64,000 nucleotides of DNA from assembly GCF_012927185.1 (NCBI RefSeq), contig NZ_JABBGB010000002.1, forward strand, positions 310,001 to 374,000. Reading direction: 5' to 3'. A model generated the notes under the pieces. That model was not told the origin of the DNA, did no database searches, and was given only the letters and a program-made list of their open reading frames with translations. The DNA is from Pseudoflavitalea sp. G-6-1-2 (GTDB taxonomy: Bacteria; Bacteroidota; Bacteroidia; Chitinophagales; Chitinophagaceae). Below, piece after piece: positions 51,792 through 58,074 of the stretch. The position numbers and the translations under genes are program-made. Each line of letters begins with the position of its first letter. Position 1 is the stretch's first letter.

Positions 51792-52835
51792 TCAGTATTT
51801 CAGTGTGAAATGGTGTTGATGATTATCAAAACTATAGTCGATGGCCCAGCCATACCGCGTACTGATCTGTTTTATCAAAGCCAGTCCCAGTCCGGTTCCT
51901 GGCGAATCAGCAGAAGTGGCGCTGAACCTTCTGAACAGATGCTCTCTTATCAATGGCGTATTTCCCGCATTCGATACCGTGAGCGTATTTTCTGCAAGGC
52001 GTATGCGGATAACTGCACCATTACTACTGTACCTGATAGCATTATTGATGAGATTGTTCAATAATATTTCGAGAAGTATTTTGTTGGCGCGGATCGAAAT
52101 ACCCGGATGGATATCCTCTTCAAAAACAAGTTGTTTGTCGTCTGCAAATACAGTGAAGGTTTGAATGGTGTGATGGAGCAAGGCCGACAGATCGATATTG
52201 TCTTCCTCCATGTACTGGCTGTTCTCGATCTTGGTGAGCAGCAGCAGATTTTTGTTGATGCGTGTAACACGCGAAAGCGCCTTACTGGCATCTTCAATCA
52301 ACTGATACTGTTCATTGCTCAGGTTGCTGGTCTGCATCAGCAGATCGAGCTTAAATTGAATGATGGCAAGGGGTGTCTGCAATTCATGCGAAGCATTGTC
52401 GGCAAATTCTTTCTGCTGGCTGTAAGCCGCAACGTTACCGGCAATGAGCTTGCGCAGGTGCTGGTTCATTTCAGAAAATTCGGTGATATTGGTTTGTTCA
52501 AATTGCACCGACTGCTGACTGCTCAGATCGAAATGTTTTATCTGATCCATGCTTTTGTAAAATGGTTGCCAGAGTTTTCCGGAGATCCGGCGGTTGAGCA
52601 AAATAAAACCGAACATCAGCAGCACAAAGAATACCAGTGTTACGGAAGTAACGGCGAGTATGATGAGGTAGCTGTCTTCCCTCCCCTCGGCATCATCCAG
52701 CACAATATTGTGCTCGGTCATTTCGTACTGCCATAGCCTGTTTAAAGCCAGATAATAGACAGGTACGCTGCAAACCAGCACCAGTGCGGCATACAGCAGA
52801 AACCTTTTCATGGTGAGATTGAGCAGTTTATTCAT
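51792..52835 (-). CDS. Sensor histidine kinase
   Basis: The 347-residue product has two membrane helices (about 10-30 and 56-80), a short periplasmic loop of about 25 residues, a HisKA domain with QKEFADNASHELQTPLAIIQ (phospho-acceptor His150) and an HATPase domain with N-box NNLINNAIRYSS and G-box PGTGLGLALIKQ. The small sensor region suggests membrane or intramembrane sensing. The ATG at 52835 overlaps the response-regulator stop (ATGA), so start 52835 is preferred over an alternative three codons upstream. The pair forms an RR-HK operon, probably followed by the TonB receptor gene. Confidence 0.93.
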   Translation of the reverse strand: MNKLLNLTMKRFLLYAALVLVCSVPVYYLALNRLWQYEMTEHNIVLDDAEGREDSYLIILAVTSVTLVFFVLLMFGFILLNRRISGKLWQPFYKSMDQIKHFDLSSQQSVQFEQTNITEFSEMNQHLRKLIAGNVAAYSQQKEFADNASHELQTPLAIIQFKLDLLMQTSNLSNEQYQLIEDASKALSRVTRINKNLLLLTKIENSQYMEEDNIDLSALLHHTIQTFTVFADDKQLVFEEDIHPGISIRANKILLEILLNNLINNAIRYSSNGAVIRIRLAENTLTVSNAGNTPLIREHLFRRFSATSADSPGTGLGLALIKQISTRYGWAIDYSFDNHQHHFTLKY

Positions 52836-53506
52836 ACTTCCCATTTATAGCCGGTTCCGTACAATGTTTTGAGGTAGTTGTCACACCCGGCTTCTGCGAG
52901 TTTTTTCTTGAGGTTCTTTATGTGCACGTAAACAAAATCGTAATTATCGAACATGCCTGCAATATCTCCGGAAAGATGTTCTGCCAAAGCTGTTTTGGAT
53001 ACCACTTTGTTTTTGTTGCTAATGAAATACAGCAGCAGATCGAATTCTTTGCGTGTGAGGTTTACAGGTTGATCGTTAACGGTTACTGTTTTGGCAGGAA
53101 TATCGATGCGCAGCTCGTGCTGCTCTACAATATTTGCATTGCTGAATTGCTTGCGGCGGATCACAGAATAGATGCGTGCAGCGAGCTCTGAAAGATGAAA
53201 GGGTTTGGTGAGATAATCGTCTGCCCCGATTTGCAGTCCTTTTATTTTATCGTCGAGTGAATCTTTGGCGGAGATGATGATAACGCCATCCTGTTTGTTA
53301 TTGGCTTTGAGCTCGGAGAGTATCTTCAGCCCATCCCCTCCGGGCAGCATCAGATCGAGCAGAATGCAATCATAAACATAGACTTCGGTCTTTTCCATAG
53401 CCTCACTGAAGCTGGTGGCGTACTCGCAGCGGTAGTGTGCATCGGAAAGATAAGCGCCAATGCTTTTTGCGAGGGCTTCTTCGTCTTCTATGATCAGGAT
53501 TTTCAT
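52832..53506 (-). CDS. OmpR/RprY-type response regulator
   Basis: The 224-residue product from ATG 53506 has a receiver domain (KILIIEDEEALAKSIGAYL, phospho-acceptor D51 in LLDLMLPGGDG, and the conserved Lys in YLTKPFH) and an OmpR-type winged helix (about 125-222: DIPAKTVTVNDQPVNLTRKEFDLLLYFISNKNKVVSKTALAEHL ... VYVHIKNLKKKLAEAGCDNYLKTLYGTGYKW). The -7 box TACTTTTG at 53518-53511 is so close to this ATG that the mRNA may be nearly leaderless. It is translationally coupled to the kinase gene. Confidence 0.94.
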   Translation of the reverse strand: MKILIIEDEEALAKSIGAYLSDAHYRCEYATSFSEAMEKTEVYVYDCILLDLMLPGGDGLKILSELKANNKQDGVIIISAKDSLDDKIKGLQIGADDYLTKPFHLSELAARIYSVIRRKQFSNANIVEQHELRIDIPAKTVTVNDQPVNLTRKEFDLLLYFISNKNKVVSKTALAEHLSGDIAGMFDNYDFVYVHIKNLKKKLAEAGCDNYLKTLYGTGYKWEV

Positions 53507-53656
53507 TCGGCAAAAGTATCGGCCTGATTTTGAAAACATTCTGAAGCAGGCCGCAGACTGAAAATTAGGATTTTGTTGAAACAACGCGCTTCAGAATTTC
53601 TTCAGATCCGGAAAATAATTTGCGGAAGTATTGCTCATTCCCAAACCGCAAAGTAT

Positions 53657-54430
53657 ATGATGCGTTTTTTGCTGCTGCTATCGATGGTTTGCTGCACTAT
53701 TCAGACCTGGTCTCAAACCGACACCATGCCCCGGATTCCGGATTCCGCAGCCCTTCAGCTGCATCTGCCGGAGCGCCCGGTACTGAAAGCCACCCAATTG
53801 CTGATCCCTGCAACCCTCATCGGATACGGTATCTGGAGCCTCGATAACGGCCAGCTGGAAAGCTTCAATGCGCAAGTGAAAGAAGAACTTTATACCGAAA
53901 AGCCACACCGGCAATTGCATATAGACAATTACCTGCAATGGACGCCTGCCCTCGCCGTGTATGCGCTCAATGCAGCGGGCATCAAAGGAGCGCACAATCT
54001 TAAAGATCGCAGCATCATCTATGGATTATCACTTGCCATTATGAATACCACCGTGTTTGCATCGAAGCATCTCACCAAACAATGGCGGCCCGATCTTTCC
54101 AATGACCTGTCTTTTCCATCCGGGCATACGGCCAATGCATTTGCAGCAGCTGAGTTTCTACGGAAAGAATACAAAGACGTTAGCATCTGGTACGGCGTTG
54201 GAGGATATGCAGTGGCCGCATTTACCGGTTATCTGCGCATGTACAATAACAGGCACTGGCTGAGTGATGTGGTAGCTGGTGCGGGTGTGGGCATTCTCTC
54301 AACAGATCTTGCTTATTTTCTATATCCGCGGTTGCAGTCTATGTTTAAAGGCAATAAAATGAAGAACACTGCTGTGGCTCCGTTTTATTCGAATGGTGCG
54401 GTTGGCTTAAACCTCGTAAAACGCTTTTGA
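53657..54430 (+). CDS. PAP2-family phosphatase
   Basis: The 257-residue product from ATG 53657 has a signal peptide and the lipid phosphate phosphatase motifs: KHLTKQWRPD (KxxxxxxRP), FPSGHTANAFAAAEF (PSGH), and YNNRHWLSDVVAGAGVG (RxxxxxHxxxD). It should dephosphorylate lipid phosphates or undecaprenyl pyrophosphate at the outer face of the membrane. It is divergent from the response-regulator gene, which likely controls it together with the TonB receptor. Upstream frame extension to 53573 lacks a signal peptide. Confidence 0.9.
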   Translation: MMRFLLLLSMVCCTIQTWSQTDTMPRIPDSAALQLHLPERPVLKATQLLIPATLIGYGIWSLDNGQLESFNAQVKEELYTEKPHRQLHIDNYLQWTPALAVYALNAAGIKGAHNLKDRSIIYGLSLAIMNTTVFASKHLTKQWRPDLSNDLSFPSGHTANAFAAAEFLRKEYKDVSIWYGVGGYAVAAFTGYLRMYNNRHWLSDVVAGAGVGILSTDLAYFLYPRLQSMFKGNKMKNTAVAPFYSNGAVGLNLVKRF

Positions 54431-54444
54431 TATCACTACTTTAT

Positions 54445-55470
54445 TTATCGGATTTTGCTGAATAGTATCTGCTGTACGCTTACATTGTAGATAGCAAAAC
54501 CTGTGATCTTACCTCTTTTGTTTCGCTGAAAAACAATATGCTCTACCGGCCAGTCCTCAGAAAGCACATCATCAACTCCCACAAATTTGAAACGGTGGAA
54601 CCATGTACCTGCTATCGACATTTCAATATTGCCTTTCCAGATTATTCTGCAATGTATTCCCAACTCTTTGCTGAAATAGGTGCCCTGATATTGTCTGATG
54701 TCTTCAGACTGTGGAGTGGTCAATTGAATTGGCCGAAAGATACGCTCCTCGCCTCTCGTGTACTTTCTGATGCGCAGTGAGCCGGACTTTTTTGTTGCAT
54801 GCTGAAATACCAGTGTTGTTTGTGGACGATTAACCACCACCAAACTGTCTGCACGCAATTCTTTCAGCAGCAGATCTTCGCCAAATGAACGCCAGTAGAT
54901 GCGTCCATTCTTTGCAATGATGCTGCATTGCACGCCATTGTCTGCGATATAATCTTTGCCGATGAAATTATTGTAGCAGGATAAACAGGCAGGCTCCGCA
55001 TTGTTGCTGTCGATTGTTGGCAATGATGCAGGTGGAATATAGTCTGGATGCGGCTTCAGCAACAACGATGATAACTCAATGGCTTTATCGGCAGGTTTCA
55101 TATCACTTCTGTTGCAGAAGATGGCGATGCCTAAATTTTGTTCAGGATAAACAAACATGGTTGTTCTGAATGCTGCATCGGAACCGCTATGCGCATACAA
55201 TTTCCAACCGAGATAGCTGCCTTCTCCAATGCCCAATGCATACTTCAGTTGGGTGCCATTGTTCAGAGAACCGTTGGTAGTGAGCATATCAAGTGTTTGG
55301 CTGTTGCCAGACAACGGATAAAAGAAGTTGCGCATCCAGCTGGCAAATTCCGTAGCGGACGTTTGCAAACCAGTTGCACCTGTGCAAGAGCAAAGATGAA
55401 ACCCGTCGTTATGGAGTGCAATTGGTCGGGTTATGCATCCGGCCGCCGGAAACTGCCTGTACGTTGGCAT
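54445..55470 (-). pseudogene. 5'-truncated serine hydrolase (beta-lactamase fold)
   Basis: The frame (from about ATG 55470) encodes only the second half of a PBP/beta-lactamase-fold serine hydrolase: HNDGFHLCSCTGATGLQTSATEFASW, the late motif HSGSDAAFRTTMFVYP (HxG) and a C-terminal YQGTYFSKELG lipocalin-like domain of the DUF3471 type. The SxxK nucleophile and YxN region, about 200 residues, are missing; upstream DNA instead holds an unrelated small plus-strand gene starting at 55502. The remnant is probably a pseudogene left by a deletion or replacement. Confidence 0.75.
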
Positions 55471-55501
55471 GCATGCCGCTATCTTTCTGAAAAAAATACA
55501 C

Positions 55502-55783
55502 ATGAAACGATTCAGTCTGCTTTTAGCACTGACCTTCTTTGCATTAGGCAACAGCTTTGCGCAGGACAAGCCCGCTGCTCCGCAGCGCGGACCAGTATCC
55601 GGACCAGCACAGGAACATCAGCTATTCAAGATATTCCGGGGCAATGGCCGTTTTCTGGTCTATGCGATGGTGGCGCATCCCGACGATCTTTATCAGTTTC
55701 TCAAAAGGTTCGGAAAAGGCGAATACATCTGTGTTCCAATGAATACGGAAGAAGTGGCAGAGCGCAGGATCATCGTATACTAG
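55502..55783 (+). CDS. Small exported protein of unknown function
   Basis: The 93-residue product from ATG 55502 has a signal peptide (MKRFSLLLALTFFALGNSFAQ) and a mature part of about 70 residues (HQLFKIFRGNGRFLVYAMVAHPDDLYQFLKRFGKGEYICVPMNTEEVAERRIIVY) that matches no family I know. It lies divergently next to the truncated hydrolase gene and 66 bases before the MarR gene. It may be part of the material that replaced the missing 5' half of the hydrolase. Confidence 0.65.
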   Translation: MKRFSLLLALTFFALGNSFAQDKPAAPQRGPVSGPAQEHQLFKIFRGNGRFLVYAMVAHPDDLYQFLKRFGKGEYICVPMNTEEVAERRIIVY

Positions 55784-55811
55784 CAGCGGGAAACCAGTTC
55801 ACAGAACTGAG

Positions 55812-55844
55812 TTTTGAATATCCGTAGCTGACTACGTATATTTG
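55812..55844 (+). promoter_or_regulatory. MarR promoter with GTAG-N4-CTAC operator
   Basis: -33 TTTTG (55812-55816) and -7 TATATTTG (55837-55844) are 20 bases apart. GTAG-CTGA-CTAC (55824-55835) sits one base before the -7 box. The same operator in the same place occurs at the GNAT promoter. ATG 55850 follows so closely that the mRNA may be leaderless. Confidence 0.7.
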
Positions 55845-55849
55845 ATGGA

Positions 55850-56356
55850 ATGAATATCATCAACCAGGCAGGCATACTGGCTATTTCCACAAGATTGCAG
55901 CGTCTTTCTGAACAGCTCAGAAAAGACGGTACGCTTATTTACAAAGAAAATGGGATTGAGTTTGAGCCCAAGTGGTTCCCCGTGATCTATGTGCTGCATA
56001 ACAAGCCCCTGCTTGGTGTGGTGGAGATCGCCAATGAGATCGGTTATACGCATCCCAGCACCATTACATTGCTGAAGGAACTGGAGAAAGAGAAGCTGAT
56101 CCGTTCGAAGAAAGACAAAACCGATGAGCGTAAAAGGCTGATCCAGCTTACTGAGAAAGGATCGCAACTGGTTTCCGAGATGGAGCCTGTCTGGAATATC
56201 ATGATCAAAGCGCTTACAGAAATCACGGATACAACCAATAATCTCATGCAGGCTATCGAAGAGGTAGAAGCTGCTCTCAGGAAAAAAGGGTTTGCAGAAA
56301 GAGCCGAGGAGATCAAAATATCAGGCAATAAAAAAAAGGGCAGACGTACGGAATGA
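55850..56356 (+). CDS. MarR-family winged-helix regulator
   Basis: The 168-residue product carries the MarR domain at about 40-120: FPVIYVLHNKPLLGVVEIANEIGYTHPSTITLLKELEKEKLIRSKKDKTDERKRLIQLTEKGSQLVSEMEPVW, with wing residues DKTDERKR. It converges on the GNAT gene. Its own promoter and the GNAT promoter share a GTAG-N4-CTAC element in identical position, so it very likely represses both genes. Its last codons lie inside the shared terminator. Confidence 0.93.
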   Translation: MNIINQAGILAISTRLQRLSEQLRKDGTLIYKENGIEFEPKWFPVIYVLHNKPLLGVVEIANEIGYTHPSTITLLKELEKEKLIRSKKDKTDERKRLIQLTEKGSQLVSEMEPVWNIMIKALTEITDTTNNLMQAIEEVEAALRKKGFAERAEEIKISGNKKKGRRTE

Positions 56357-56379
56357 TGTTTCCGGACGCCTGCCCTTTT
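56334..56379. terminator. Terminator overlapping the MarR stop
   Basis: A 10-bp outer stem (AAAAGGGCAG/CTGCCCTTTT) with an inner GTACGG-type pairing lies between convergent MarR and GNAT genes; the MarR stop codon (56354-56356) is in its loop. Confidence 0.75.
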
Positions 56380-56389
56380 GCCGTATCAG

Positions 56390-56890
56390 TTATTGCGCAG
56401 CAATGCTGAATTTGTAAAACAAGGTATCCACCTTCATCCTTGGAAAGTAATCCGGAAGATCGTCTGCTTCCACTTTCTCAAATCCGTTTCTCTCGTAAAA
56501 TCTTTGTGCAGCTTTCAACGCTTCGACTGTACCCAGATAGAGATGATCGATTTGTTTATCTGCACAGTAAGCAAATAAAGTATCGAGCAGGGCCTGGGCA
56601 ATGCCGAACTCTTTTCCCCTGAATTCTTTTTTCACAAACATCTTTCGGATGGCGCCGCTTTTATGGCCTGTGTTCAGCAATGCAATAGTGCCTACCAGCT
56701 CGCCCTTGTGAAAAGCGCCCCAGAAACCGCCGCCGGCTGCAAAGTAAGCCTGATCGATGTCGAGCAGGTCTGGCTGCGCATCCAGCGTTACCGGCACATT
56801 GAATTCGATCTGCTGAATGGGCAGTATCAGATCTACCACCTGCTGGCAATATTTGTTATGAACCTGTTCTATAGTAAATGCCTTCTCCAT
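56390..56890 (-). CDS. GNAT-family N-acetyltransferase
   Basis: The 166-residue product shows the GNAT fold: VVDLILPIQQIEFNVP, beta strands GGFWGAFHKGELVGTIALLN, the acetyl-CoA P-loop MFVKKEFRGKEFGIAQALLDTLF (RGxxG/A variant RGKEFG), and YLGTVEALKAAQRFYERNGFEKV. Substrate unknown. The gene converges on the MarR gene and has a promoter with the MarR operator, so it is the probable MarR target. Confidence 0.92.
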   Translation of the reverse strand: MEKAFTIEQVHNKYCQQVVDLILPIQQIEFNVPVTLDAQPDLLDIDQAYFAAGGGFWGAFHKGELVGTIALLNTGHKSGAIRKMFVKKEFRGKEFGIAQALLDTLFAYCADKQIDHLYLGTVEALKAAQRFYERNGFEKVEADDLPDYFPRMKVDTLFYKFSIAAQ

Positions 56891-56910
56891 GTGTTATGTT
56901 CATTTACGTA

Positions 56911-56945
56911 CAAAAGTACGTAGTTAACTACATATATTGCGCAAA
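56911..56945 (-). promoter_or_regulatory. GNAT promoter with the shared MarR operator
   Basis: On the minus strand -7 TACTTTTG (56918-56911) follows a GTAG-TTAA-CTAC element (56920-56931) by one base, as at the MarR promoter; a TTTG at 56945-56942 gives a -33 at 23 bases. Confidence 0.65.
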
Positions 56946-56970
56946 TGATTTGATAAATGGTATCAGGCAA

Positions 56971-57005
56971 TAAAAACCCGACTAACAGCAAGCTGCCAGC
57001 CGGGT
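56971..57005 (-). terminator. Rho-independent terminator
   Basis: An outer ACCCG/CGGGT stem extended by wobble pairs is followed on the minus strand by TTTTTATT, 42 bases past the dipeptide epimerase stop; it closes the malQ operon. Confidence 0.7.
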
Positions 57006-57046
57006 ACCTGGGAAAACCGCAAATGTCTTAGGAATCAGTAAAAAAA

Positions 57047-58060
57047 TTATGCCAGGGTGGTAATGCCCAGTCCGAAACCTTCACTCACTCCTACTCTGCC
57101 GTTGCTGTATTCGAGGCCTGTTGCCAGGTCTTGGGACAATAGCATTGGTCCGTCTGCATCCATGTAATCGAGCAGTGGACTGAGGTGTGCGATGGCAGCC
57201 GATCCGATAGTGCTTTCGTTCATGCTTCCCACCATCACTTTCATGCCGAGTTCGCGTGCTTTGGTGATCATGCGGCGCGCAGGTGTGATGCCGCTGCATT
57301 TGGTGAGTTTGATATTGATGCCGTGGAAGTGGCCATGACATTTTTCTACATCCTGCTCCAGCACACAGCTTTCGTCTGCGATGAGTGGAACCGGGCTAAC
57401 GTCGATGAGTTGTTTCATCCCCTCCCAATTGTCTTTGGCGAGTGGTTGCTCGATCATTTCAACACCCAGAGATGCAAGCACGGGAATTTTTTCCAGCGCT
57501 TCTTCCGTTGTCCATGCAGCATTGGCATCTACGCGGAATATGGCATCGGTATGCCTGCGTAATGATTCAACAATCTGAATGTCTTCGGATGTACCGAGTT
57601 TGATTTTGTAAATGGGCCATGGTTTCTCCTGCATCTTCTCTACCATTTTTTCGATGGTATCGATGCCGATGGTATAATCGGTGAGTGGTGCATTGGCCAT
57701 ATCGAGGTCCCAGAGTTTGTACAGGGGCAAACGCCGGATCTTTCCGTAGAGATCCCAGGCAGCAATGTCGAGTGCACAAACGAGGAAATTATTGGCGGGA
57801 TACAAATGATGCAGGTAATGCCAGTAACGTTCTGGTTCCATGAAGGCGAACTGCTCTACGAAGCGTTGTTTGCGTTGCAGATCTTCCACCATTTTCTCTA
57901 CAGGGATATTGTAGTAAGCAATGGCCGGTGCTTCTCCGTAACCGATGATGCCGCGAAAATCGAGTGAAACCGTCAGCGATGGCTGATGTGTTTTTGTTCC
58001 TTTGGAAATGGTAAAGGGATAACGGAATGGCAGATTCTGCGTCTGGTACGTAACTTTCAT
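57047..58060 (-). CDS. Dipeptide epimerase (enolase superfamily)
   Basis: The 337-residue product is an enolase-superfamily epimerase of the L-Ala-D/L-Glu type. Seen are the capping domain (FRYPFTISKGTKTHQPSLTVSL), the KxK motif IYKIKLGTSED, metal ligands in FRVDANAAW, MIEQPL and IADESC, the second catalytic Lys in NIKLTKCSG, MVGSMNES, and the C-terminal DADGP characteristic of dipeptide epimerases. These enzymes invert the L-Ala-D-Glu dipeptide from recycled peptidoglycan. It starts 14 bases after the malQ stop, so the two share a transcript, a functionally surprising pairing. Confidence 0.9.
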   Translation of the reverse strand: MKVTYQTQNLPFRYPFTISKGTKTHQPSLTVSLDFRGIIGYGEAPAIAYYNIPVEKMVEDLQRKQRFVEQFAFMEPERYWHYLHHLYPANNFLVCALDIAAWDLYGKIRRLPLYKLWDLDMANAPLTDYTIGIDTIEKMVEKMQEKPWPIYKIKLGTSEDIQIVESLRRHTDAIFRVDANAAWTTEEALEKIPVLASLGVEMIEQPLAKDNWEGMKQLIDVSPVPLIADESCVLEQDVEKCHGHFHGINIKLTKCSGITPARRMITKARELGMKVMVGSMNESTIGSAAIAHLSPLLDYMDADGPMLLSQDLATGLEYSNGRVGVSEGFGLGITTLA

Positions 58061-58074
58061 GATTGTAAAATTGG

